In this document: piece by piece, positions 25,594 through 37,200 of the stretch
How positions within the stretch are numbered: position 1 is the stretch's first letter
How the letters are laid out: the number at the start of each line of letters is the position of its first letter
Assembly (NCBI RefSeq): GCF_963662255.1
Contig: NC_085059.1
Coordinates: 6,171,234-6,235,233 of the forward strand
Direction: 5' to 3'
DNA from: Cinclus cinclus
Taxonomy: Eukaryota; Chordata; Aves; Passeriformes; Cinclidae
DNA length: 64,000 nucleotides
Translations under genes and position numbers: made by a program
Notes under the pieces: model-generated
Database searches by the model: none
What the model was told of the DNA's origin: nothing
What the model saw: only the letters and a program-made list of their open reading frames with translations

Positions 25594-27554
25594 CTGCCTC
25601 AAACTCTTGTGACCCTCCACTTCAGTCCCACTAAAAGTGATGGCAAATGAGAAGATCCCATCCCATCATACTCTGGGCTGCTCTAAGAATCAAGAACAAT
25701 AAACCAGCTGACTTCAGTCCAAGATGTTCCCATCTCTTTGCTGACACCAGATAACACAGGACTGTGAATATTCCCAGCCTGGAACACGTCAGAAGGAAAA
25801 GAAGCTGCTGTCTAAAAGGCAGGGAAGCAGAGATACTTAATAGGTAAAACAAGGGAAAAGAAGGCTCCAGAGGTCTCAGGTAAATCCATTAATCCCACCG
25901 TGTATTCATTTTCCATGCTGCTCCTGAGGAGCTAGAGGTTGAATGCATGAAGTATCTGCACAGAGAAGCAATTGCTGCCTGATCAGCCTCTTCCCCTGGC
26001 CGAACCTTCTGCCCTGTGATGATTTCACAGACCCTCAGCACCAGCCAAACCCAAAAATCAGTGCTCACATGGTCAAGACGAGCTCTCCAGGAGGTGAGTT
26101 GTATCTTTTTCCAGGCCGACAAGATTAACAGGCGCTGGAGGCACAGAAGTTAGCTCCATCCATCAGGAGCAGATCTGGGTGCCACCATCATCAACCATCA
26201 TCAACCATTTCCCTCTGGCTCCAACAGTGACCCTACAGAGTTTCCTCTACCAGCACTGACCAAGGCCAGCCCTGGTCACAGAGACAGCAGTTCCAGATGT
26301 GGTAGCTGTGGACAGGTGGGCTGGAGGCTGGAAGTGAGCAGGGACATAGAAGGTGTGATGGAAACAGGTGCTTAAGGGCAGTGTGGAGCACAGGTGGTGT
26401 GAGGAGGAACAGGTCATAACCAGAGGTGACCAGGCAAGAGTGACCACGAGCTTTGGGTCTGCTGGAGAGGACCCAGTCCCATGAGAGAAGGCCATTGGGA
26501 GCTCCATAAAGGTGAGAGCAATCCAGGAATCATTTGAAAGCCACCAGCAAGACTTAAAGAGGGTCAGGGAGATTGTAGGTCTCATCTCAAGCTACTCATT
26601 AGCCACAAGGACTCTGGCCTTTCAACCAGGCTAATTACTGATTGCTCAAAGGATAACACTTCCCACAGCTGCTAAACTTGCTGACACTGGGCCCTGGATG
26701 TCTTCTATTCTGGGAAGGGGGAGTGGAGTCTCCTAGTGTGAACTTGTGGAGCTGGGCAAAGCCACACTGGAGCAGAGATAAAGTCAAGGACAGCTGCAGC
26801 TGCTTGGCAATCGTTCAAAACGAGCCACGAGTCACTGACTTGGCTATTCTGGGACGAGCTGAAGAGCCAGAGCTGGGGAGTACAAATTCATAGCCTGCTC
26901 ACACAGAAATGGACTGCAGCAAGCCTGGACCTGACCAACACCCAGGCACATTTGTCAGGGACGTGATGGGAGACTGCAAAGCTCTGTCCCTGGTCACCAG
27001 CGAGGAGCTGTGGCTGCAGATCTGTCTTGGGATTGATCTACCAGAGCTCACAGGTCTCCAGCAGGGGAGAGCCACACAGGCTTCCTGAAAGTCACAGAGA
27101 GAAACTGCTGCTTTGAGGACTTTCCAACCCTTCAGGTCACCTGAAATTGGGTCAAAGCCTTTGCCCATGGCTGCCATGCCTGAGTACAACTTCTGCTGAA
27201 GCTTCTAGAGAAACCAACAGAGGTTTCCCAAGTTGGAATTTATTGGGGATGGGCTGGATGAGGCCTGTGATATTCCCTGAATCCGCAACCAGTAATCCTC
27301 TCAAATCTTTGCCTAAGGCTGGAACCTGAATTGTTTATGTGCTGTATTTCCCAGCTTTTGGGTGGGAACACTGGGCTGGGAGGTTCTGATGTGTCCCAGC
27401 AGAGGTCTGTTCCCTGCCTCCAGCACTCCCAGCATTGCTGGGACTGACCTGACCCCTCCACACAGCCCAGTGCAGGTCACCTCCAGAGCTGCAAGACTCA
27501 GATAGACAATTAAGCTCGTTGGGAGCTCACCCAAAGGACACCAGGCCTTTTGAG

Positions 27555-27860
27555 GTCACTCACTGCATATGCTGGAAAGCAGATATGATCTCATTAGGCA
27601 AATATTTATGATCAATATTGTCCACACTCTGGCAATGAACAGCATCACTTGGAGCAAGAAGATCTCCAGGGATGGATGTGGGTTGACAGAAGAGCCTGGG
27701 CTGAGCGTGAACCTCTGCTCACCTGGCTTGGAAACACCTACATTTTTCCTAAACATTTTTTTCACGATTCACCAGGAGATTAATTAGCTGCTTGGAAACC
27801 CCAGACATTAATTATTGATTATGCAAAAGATTGTGTTCATCACAGTTGCTGAGCTTGTCA
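27555..27860. other. candidate constrained non-coding element
   Basis: AT-rich and repeat-free, with dense homeodomain-type motifs, notably attaattattgattatgcaa (about 27808-27828), which combines TGATTAT and ATGCAAA. Confidence 0.3.
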
Positions 27861-28039
27861 GTGATGCGGGACAGGATGGCTGAGGACATCAGGATGGAGG
27901 GGAAGTCTGGATGGGCCCTGGAGAGCGAGTGGATTTGTGGGGCCTCTCCACAAGGTAGAACGGCTCCAAAACATGAGCCAACTCAAACCCAGCTGCCCTG
28001 AGGGGCAGGGAACCGAGGCAGAGGACAACGTGACCCGTT

Positions 28040-29620
28040 CAGAAAACAGACGCGGGACCCCCTGCACCCTGGGGCGCCTGAGCTGGCGCTTGGGGCTGCT
28101 CCAAGGGCGTGCAGAAGGGAGATAATCCAGCATCGCCTCCCCCTCGCAGGGACACGCCGGCTCCACGGCACAGCCCGGGTGCCAGCAGCCCCCTCCTCGC
28201 CCCGGCTCCCCGGGCAGGAGGAGCCGCAGCCGCGGCGAGCGCGGGTGGCAGTGATAAACCTCCTGCGACGCCCGGCAATTAATCTTGCGGAGCGGTGAGT
28301 CAGAGTCACCCGGAGCTTCCTCCCCTCACCCAGAACCAACCACTGCCGTCTCCAGAAGCTCTCGGCTCCAGGGACCTGCAGGTGCCACCTGGTTGGGGAG
28401 ACGGATTTTTTTTTTTTTTTCTGTGCCGTGGCATCACTGATCCCCCTCCCGACCTCTCCGCTGCACTCAAGACCCACCCGATACCCACATGTGCCCGCCC
28501 ATCTCTGCTGAGGAGTAGGGTGCTTTATTCCCAGCTTCTCTGGCCATCAGGAAGGCGAGAGGGAAATGCCATCCTTGTGATAAAGCCCATATAAAAAAGG
28601 TGTCAAAAGCCAGAGGGGCAGATGAGGCGGGAAGGACTTAAATAAAGCCCCCGAGAACGAACGGGTTTATGTATTTAACTCCCACCAAGAAAATGCCTTT
28701 GCACATTTTTTTTCCCCGCTGTCCCCGCCCCCCAAAATCTACGGTGCTCCCCAAACTTTCCCAAGCTTTCCCGGGGAACAGCCTCTTCCCGCCTTGCCCT
28801 AGGCATGAATGCAGTTTGCAGTTTTAACAGCAGATGTCTCTCCTATTATGATTTATAAAAATGCTTAAAATAAATAATGCAAACATATTTACAGGAATGA
28901 ATTCCTGCTCCTGAGCGCGTTTGTCACTCGGAGGCTCCCGAGCAGGAGCGCTGAGCCGCCTGAGCGCCTCCCGCACAGCCTCCCCGCTGCCCCCGCCGCC
29001 CCTCCCGGCGCTGCGGCGGCTGCCAGGAGCCCAGGGCAGGGTGGCCAAATCCCAAATCCCCCCGCACCAACCCCTCCCCAAACCCCGGGTCTGGGCCCAC
29101 ACCAGCGTTTCAATACAAATGTTGTATAATCAACGCGTTAAATATTTAAAATGGTCGCGCAGGAGAGCTGCCCGGCGGTGCCTGATTTCACACATCCTGA
29201 CAATTTCACGGACCTCTGGGCTTACGTTTCTTGGCAAATAATGAAAGGCGGTGGGAGCCCCCTTCCTCGAAGGGCACGTTGGGGAGGTTTGCCCTGGCCG
29301 CAACTCCTTCAAACGCGATGCGACTTGCGCAGCGCCTCTCCCACCTCCGCGCCCAGCCATGTCCAATGCTTTTAAGCGTGACCTTCGCGCGGGGCGGATG
29401 CGGCCGTCACGCCGCCGAGGTGACTCAAAGGCAGAGCGGGGGGCCAGGGAGAGGGGGGGGACGGCCGGGGGGCAGCTGCCGGCAGAGCCGGCGCTTCCAA
29501 ATGGAGCAACTTTTCTTTTCCGTGGCCGTTCCCGCAGCCGCGCTCTTTTCCGGCGCGGTGCACACAAAGAGCCGGCGTACCTGCGGTGATGCGAGTGGCC
29601 CAATTACCGCTCCGCACCCA
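28040..29620. promoter_or_regulatory. mosaic of CpG-rich and AT-rich sequence, candidate regulatory region
   Basis: CpG-rich pieces (28050-28280, 28905-29010, 29240-29600) alternate with AT-rich ones (28560-28900, 29105-29260). The alternation, and the lack of repeats over 1.5 kb, suggest constrained regulatory DNA or a promoter. No coding exon is recognised. The small frame starting at 29151 (ATG in AAAATGG context) matches nothing I know. Confidence 0.35.
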
Positions 29621-32600
29621 GCCTGCCCGTTTCCATAGCTTCACAGCACAGCGCTTCCCTCTCCCGAGGCCATCGGAGCAGGACCCGGCATCTTATCAGC
29701 GATCATCCTGCCACGCAGCCGCTCCTCCGGGCCCTACCTGCCGACGGCCAGTCTCGCTGGCAACGCAGGATAATATCTTTTCCCACCAGAGCCCTGCGAT
29801 GATTTCTTCCCGCTGTAATTTTGCCTTGCTTCCAACGCCTCTCGCGTAACCGGTGCCGAGGAAGCAGAGCACAAAGCAGGGCAGCTACGGGAGCTCCCCC
29901 GAGCAGGGGATGGGGTGAGAGGCTGTCCCAACCTGAAGGACACCCCGAGAGGCTCTGGTGCTTCAGTCCTGCCTAAGGAAAGGTGAGGGGAGGCACCTAA
30001 AAAGACTCATGTGTTTCCCTGGCCAAACCCCACTGGCAAGCTGTGAAGCTGAGCCGGGAGGACGGGAAGGTGGAGGGCAGAATTTTCTCCCCACTGAGCC
30101 AGATCCTACCTGGATGAGCTCCACAGGAGCCCAGAACCACACCCTCTCAAAACAGGCCCAGAATTCGGGCTGGGAAGCCTGCTCCATGAGGAGTGGGGGT
30201 GTTTGTGGCCTCCTGAAGGGGTCACTTGCTCCAGTTCCTTGCCCTCTTGCAGGTTGCCTTGGCAAGGAGCAGAAGCACAGGGCATGCAGAGGCACGAGGT
30301 GTCTCTGCTGCAGCCTTTGTCACGGTGGAGAGACACATTCCAGGTAGCACAAGCAGGAAAATGATGAACTGAATACCGTGACGTTTTCCCAGTGAGGGTC
30401 TTGCAACCTTCCCCACCTCAGCCAGAGCCACAGCCAGCACTGCACATCCCATCCACCCGTCCTCCACTTCCCAGCTCCAGAGCCAGATCCATGGGCAAAG
30501 CCAGAAGAGAGGACTACCAGCCCCTGTCTGGTCAGGGGACCGTGGCCATGCCAGCCAACACAGCCTGCACAGCCCAGAGGATGGTAGCAGCACACACAGT
30601 AAAGGTTGCTCAGCACTCTGCATCCTCCGGGTGTTGATGTAGGAAGGACAGATCCCAACATGGATCCATCCCCAACTTCCCACGCAGGCTGGAATTGTTA
30701 GCACTGATAGTTCATCACCAAAATCCCTGATTTCAGAGGGACTCGAACTTTTCTCTGGTGACCAGCAGTAGGACCTGGGGGAATGGCTGGAGCTGTGTCA
30801 GGGGAGAGTTCGGTTGGATATTTGGAAAGGGTTCCTGTCTCAAAGGGTGGTCAGACACTGCACAGGTTTCCCAAGGAAGTGGTCATGGCCACAAGGCTGA
30901 CAGAGTTCAAGATGAGCTTAGTCAGTGCTTTCAGACAAACGATGGGATGATTGGGATATCCTATGCAGAGCCAGGGGTTGGACACAATGACTCTTATGGA
31001 TTCCTTCCAGGTCAGGATATTCCATGATTCTATAATTTTAAGATTTGGGAATTTGGGCTCCATCTGAAAGGACAAGGAGCATCTGTTATCTTGGGAAGAG
31101 CAGTGTTTATTTCTGATGTCTCTGGTATTGGAGGAACTACGTGACTTTTCACTTGCCATCTAGAAAAGTCATTTATATCAGTAGTGGATAAAACCAAGGG
31201 CCTCCTGCTGTTCAAAGCAACACTTTTTTGTTTCAGAAAGAATATCTAGAACAGTTCATTTTGGGTTGACCCCAAGTTATTTCTTTCCCCTGGGTTTTTG
31301 ATTTAACAGCCCAAACAATACAACCCCACTCATTCTCCCAGCCCAAGGATACTTTTTGCCACACATCAAGCGCCTGCTTGAAATTTTCCATGCTTTGTGG
31401 CTGAGTCAGACTACATTTTTCTCTCCAAAATTTAGCAAAAACTCATTTCTGAGAAGAGAGCTTTGCCCACCAAGCAGGACCATGAAGCTTTCGCACTGCC
31501 TTGCCTGGAATCAGGAATGAGATGGCTGTGCTGGGCCTTGCTCCATTTCCCAAGGAGCTGCACATGCATTTGTGGGAATTATCAGCCTCTGGGAATGGTT
31601 GTTTGCAGAGTAGTTTGAAGCCTGGAAATGCCACAGAATTTGCTCAGCCTCTGGAAAACTGGGATATTCCAGGGAGCGGAGGGCAGCCACGAGGATGGAC
31701 ATGGTGGAGCATCGCTGTGCCCAGCAGCTTATGCCCAGGGAAAGGACACAGCCAGGGTCTGTAGGGATGAGATGGTGAGATGCTCCCAGCCCTGGTGATG
31801 TGACTCAAGGACTTAGCAAGATGGAGGTAGCATGTTTGTGCTTTCTCTTCTCTCTGGCCTTTTTTCTTTTTTTTTTTTTCCTTAATTTGTCCCTGACAGG
31901 TTTGAAAGCTGCACCTGCAGGACAGTTCAAACTCTAGTGTGAACTCACCTGCCTCACACCTTGCCCGTGTGGGTACAGCCTCCTGGATCCCACCTGGGGC
32001 CAAAGAGAGGTGATGATGCCACAGATGCTGCAGACAGAACGGCTTCCTCCAGGACCTCACAGCATCAGAAGGCTTTCATTTCCCAGCAGAGCACCAGAGG
32101 CAGGGGACACCCAGCAACAGCAAGCAATGCCACTGGGGCCAGAGAAATCTGCAGGACACTGAAGAAGTAACAGGACAAGGCTGACAAACTCAGGAGTGCT
32201 CGTGTGTCACCATGGCTCTGTTTTCTGAGGCATATTCCCAAACTGTCCCACATGCCTTGGGTGGCACCCACCCAGGAGCACCTGGGCACCAGGCAAGGTG
32301 CCAGCCATGTGCCTGCCCTTCAAGAGGGCTGCAGAGGGAAAGCCCCAGGGCAGGTCCCCAGCTTCCTGCAGCTGCTGCTGGGCTGAAAACCGTCTGTGCT
32401 GGGCAGCAAAAGCATGTCCACCCCTGCCTGTGGCCACAGCACTTGCCTCACCCAGATGGGACAGGCTGTGACCTGATTGTGGGAGGAACAAGAAAGCAGC
32501 AAATGCACCAGGCCAGGTTGTGCTGGTTGTCAGCTCAGCTCTGCTCAGCACAGACATGACTCAGGACAACCAACAAACTCCTCTGAGGCAGCTGCAGCAG

Positions 32601-34069
32601 CAAAGACATGGCAAGTGAGGTCCATTTCTCTCTTTTCCCTGCTGTCCTGGACCTCTGACACTGCCAAGAAAAGCAAAGATGCCCAAAATCTGTGAGTAGA
32701 ATATGAATGTGATGTTCAGGCTGTGGCAGTGGCTGTAACCCAGCTTGAAGTCCCAGCCACAGAGATCCATCCTGAGCTGCAGGCAGCAAGGACGAGGCCA
32801 GCCCGGCTGAAAAACCCCTCCCCAAACCCTCCCTCCAGCCTGAGCCCTCCTGTTGGAGCTTGCCTGCACCCCTTTGCTTGCCCATGGAGCTCTCCTGCCT
32901 GCCTGTGCCACAGCCCGCAGTCCTTGGCATCCCCATGGCACAGCAGAGGTTGCTGGCAGTGTCTGAGCAGATGCTGAAGGAGAGGGAGTAACCCACATGT
33001 GGTCATGCCTGGGAAAGATCCAGGCCACTGGGTTTGGTCATGATGGAGAGCAGAGTAAGGGACGTGGATGTGAGAAACCCACCAGCTCTGAGCACAGGGG
33101 CTGCACCCCCAGGCAGTGAGGGGGTGCCAGGGCTGGGCAACCCTGCCTGAGGGCTGTGTTCAGTGGGGCCCCACCAGCCTCCAGCTCTTTGGCTGTGAGA
33201 AGGGCCAGAAACCTCAGGAAAAAAGGCTTCTGCACACTGTATCCAGTGGAGCATGACTGCCTGGCCCTCCCTTTCCATGGGCATAACCCCTCCACACTCA
33301 CCCAGCCCCACAGAGCCCAGCTGAAGAGCTGCCTCTGGTTTTCCAACCTCAACACACTGGAGCAGAGGTTTGATGAGGCAGAAGGGCCACGTTGGACTGA
33401 TGACATCCACGGAGCAAGACTGAGGTCCCCAGGATGCAGCATCCATGTGCAGCACCCGTGTGTGAGCCAGACCTTGCCTTAGGGACTGCACCTATCTCAG
33501 TCATGTTTCTGGGGGCATCTTGCCCTACTTTGGAGATGGGCTTGAAGGATGCTTCGAGGTTCTGTGTGCAGCAGAGGCTTTGCCTGGGTCTAGAAGGTCT
33601 TCCTGGGCTGGGAGAAGGGCCTGAGCAGGGCTTTGCTCTCCAGCCCGGGCAAGCCAGCAGCTGCGAGGGAAAGAGGGAAGAGGAGAAAGAAAGGCTGCTG
33701 CAGATCTGCTCCACCAGGGCTGTGGCAACGTTGGGATCTGTGTTAAGAACTGGCTTCCCCAAGTTTAGGAGGCTGAGAGATGCATGGAATAAATTACTTG
33801 TGACACTGACTCCTACACTTCCAGACTCACGCAGGATTTAGCCACCAGACTCCCCGTTAAGTCAGCGCCAGTTATTAAGGTCAGGAGAAGTCGGGTGGCT
33901 AAATCCTATCTGGGGCTGTGGCACGGGGCTGTGCCAGTCTGGGGAGGCATCCTGGTGCTCCGGGGGGCTGTGGCCCCTGGCACCACTCCCCAACACCCAG
34001 AGCAGCTAGGACGTCAAATAAACAAATTACCCATTATTGCATCCAGCTCCTGCATGGGGATATTGTGGG
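29621..34069. other. non-coding flank
   Basis: One CR1 (30770). AT-rich pocket 33770-33900. No exon recognised. Confidence 0.45.
30770..31042 (+). mobile_element. CR1 LINE 3' fragment
   Basis: Landmarks are gtggtcagacactgcacagg, ttcccaaggaagtggtcatg, gatgattgggatatcctatg and the tail atattccatgattctataat. The frame through it (30758-31027) is a fossil, not a gene. Confidence 0.85.
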
Positions 34070-34298
34070 AGAGGAGAGGAGAGGAGAGGAGAGGAGAGGA
34101 GAGGAGAGGAGAGGAGAGGAGAGGAGAGGAGAGGAGAGGAGAGGAGAGGAGAGGAGAGGAGAGGAGAGGAGAGGAGAGGAGAGGAGAGGAGAGGAGAGGA
34201 GAGGAGAGGAGAGGAGAGGAGAGGAGAGGAGAGGAGAGGAGAGGAGAGGAGAGGAGAGGAGAGGAGAGGAGAGGAGAGGAGAGGAGAGGAGAGGAGAG
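34070..34298. repeat. (GAGGA)n pentanucleotide microsatellite, about 46 copies
   Basis: A 229-bp homopurine array of perfect 5-bp units. Because five is not a multiple of three, all frames stay open as Arg-Gly-Glu-Glu or Leu-Ser-Ser-Pro repeats, which explains the long overlapping frames here. Confidence 0.98.
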
Positions 34299-37200
34299 AT
34301 CTTGCCCTGATCCAGGAACAGCCTGGTTTGTTTTGCTGCTGGTTTCTGAGTGGTTTCACTTATCTCTTTCCTCCTCCACTACCTGAGGTTTCAAATGCTC
34401 TAGGGAGATGTCTCCATTAACCACAGTTTTCTTTGGCAGTTATATTTCATTATAGTCTCTCTTCCCACTAATCTTTCCCAGCTTTTGTTGTTGTTTTTTT
34501 TATTATGATGATTTTCACAAACCCTTTGTTTCCAGCTATACTTAACCTGGCCGTGTCCCTTTAAATACCACAGCCTGGGCAGAATAGGGGATCAGTGCTT
34601 TGACAGGAGCTAAAGTCCTGTTTGATCTGGATTAGATGCTGATTTTGCTTACCAGACTAAAGACCGAGGGGGACCACGCAGTGCCTGTGTTTGCACAAAC
34701 CTGCCTGGTCGCATTCCTCTTCCTGCCCGTGTCCAGCCCAAGGGGTGAGCGCAGGGCTGTGCACACAGCTTGAAATCCAAGCGGATAAGCGGTCACTTTG
34801 TCTGGAGACTTAAGAAAAGGGAGCTGTGGGGACAGAGGTGGCAGCTCTGCACTGTGCTGGGGAGGTGGCCCAGGGTGCAGAGTGTCCCCGGGGTGGGGAG
34901 CAGGCCAGCACCCATCACTGGGATGCCTGTGGGCTTCCATTCTGGTGCCCAGCTCTGACTTGCTGCCCATTTTGCCACTTGGGGCTTAAATGTGGGTCCC
35001 TGATGGCCCATCTCATGGTGGGACTGTTAGGATGTGGGAGCACCCAGACCTCCACCATTCCCCCACCCCACAGACTGTGTTTTCTCCAAGGATTCCCATT
35101 TCTGCTGTGTCCCATTCCCACCCCCATTTCCTGCCTCTTCTGCCCTTTTCTCTCGTTCCTCTGCCTAAAGGAAGAGTGTTCTTCCTTTCCCTGTGCACTC
35201 CCCATCCCCTCATGTCTTGCCCTGCCCTGGCCCCTTCCCTCAGATCGGCTCCAAGCTCCCAAGAGTGGTTCTGCCTCCTCAGCTGCCCTGCAACATCACC
35301 CCCTGCCACACTCCTGCTGCATCTGGAAGGCACCACGGCCAAACCCTGCCCCAGCAGAAGTGACAGGGCCACCAGCCAGCTCAGGCACTCCATGGGCTGG
35401 AGCTGGGAGGACAGGGAGCCCCCATCACACACACACACTTGCAGCAAAGCCAATTTATAACTCCCCCTGCGGCTGTCTCGATGGAGAAATGTCAGGACTC
35501 ATGGCAAGGCAGCGAGCCGTGCTGCTGGTGGGAGCCCTCCCAGCCCAGCAGAGAGGCAGGAGCTGGGGCTCAGTGCGAGCCCAGGGCCTGCACCCCATCC
35601 CTCACTGCAGGGAGTGGGGAGCACACAAGTAGGGTCTGCCCCAGGCTGGTTTTGCCCCACCTGCTTCAGGTTAAAAGCACCAGAAAAAAAATACTGGAGT
35701 GGGGAGAAAAGCATCTCTTACTCAGGGAGTCAGAGTCTTGCTGGGGGAACATCTCCCACCTGGCTGGTGCTCAGGTCACCTGGCAGTAGGAGACCTGTGC
35801 CCATGATGGCAGGGTGGAAGGGTGCCAGTGGTAGTGCTGCCACCAGCACATGAGCACCCAGAGGGTGACAGGGCACAGCTGAGAGGTGCTGAGCTGTGCC
35901 AAGGACTCCTGCTCACTGCCGGGGTTCAGCTCTGCCAGAGAGAGGTGCAAGACCTGCAAGATCTTCAAAGGCATCAGTCGCCTGCCTAGTGCAGTCCCAG
36001 AGCTGGAAAATGAGCTCTGCTGGAGGCGGGCAGGGTCACGGCTGCACCACTGCTGGAGGTATCGCTGCCCACAGCAGGTGGGGCTTCAGCAAGCACAGGG
36101 CCAGCACGTGAGGTAAAATGCAGAAATTAATGACTGTAAAGGTCAAGCAGGATGTACTGATGGAGGCGTCGGCCCTTGGCTGACTCTGCTGCAGTGGAAG
36201 AAGGCAGGTGGGCGCTGGCATCACACCCCTGCCCAGTCCCAGGCCCCCCAAGACAAGAGGGTGACACCTCAGTGAAAAGGGTGGGTGAGGAGACAGAGAA
36301 ACCCAGGGTCGCCCAGGGATCTGCCAGGGAAAAATGTTGCTGTGATCAGGCAAGTGCAGGGATGAGAGGGGAAAGTTGTCCTGCTGTTGTCTTCTTGTCC
36401 ACATGGAATCCTCATGGCAGGAGGTGGCCTTGTGCAACACCTGCTCACCATTGCTCTTCAACCAGAAGTAGGAGAGCAGGCAAAGCCAGAATGCAGGTGG
36501 GACCAGATGGACCATTTTAAGGATTTTGGAGGTCTCATTCATGCTTGCCTTATTCCTGCACCCATCCTGGGTTTAGTAGAAGCTGGTTTAATCACTCGTT
36601 GGCTCATGGGTTTGCCAACGAGACACAGCCAGCAGCTCCTCCATCCCTGACAGGCCTGCCTCAGGCTGGCTTGGGCTCAGGGAGAGGCGTTACAGGAGAA
36701 GCCAGCTTCAGGAGAAGCCAGCCCAGAGGGCTCAGAGGCAAGGCAGGAGAGGGCAAGGCATCCTTCCTTTCCCATGGGCATCTCATCCTCCAGCCCTGGT
36801 CAGAGGTGCCCGGGGGGCTGCAGGACTGACTGAGGGGACAAGGACAGGGCAGCCTGGTCCTGTGTCCCCACTACCCATGATACCATCTGGACACCTCCAG
36901 CAGCACTACATCCACTCACAGTGTTTTGGTGGGGGGAGAACACAATTCCCAATTCACAATTCCCCAGACCGATGCTTCACCAGGGCTGTCAGCACCGATG
37001 GCTGGCCAAAAGCAAAGCAGGCTGCAGGCTGCCAACCCCCAGCTCGGACGGGTGGTACCTGTCACCTCTGCTAAACCCCTGCTCAGCCACTGTCATCCTC
37101 CCATCGTCACCCAAGGGCTGAAGGCTCACGCCGCGCCAGCCGCTGCCTCCCCTGCTCAATAACACCGCATCTTGTACGGAGTAGCCTCCTTCTGCTGTCA

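Noticed and set aside
33895..34420. Overlapping Arg-Gly-Glu-Glu-rich and Leu-Ser-Ser-Pro frames
   Set aside because: Artefact of the (GAGGA)n array.
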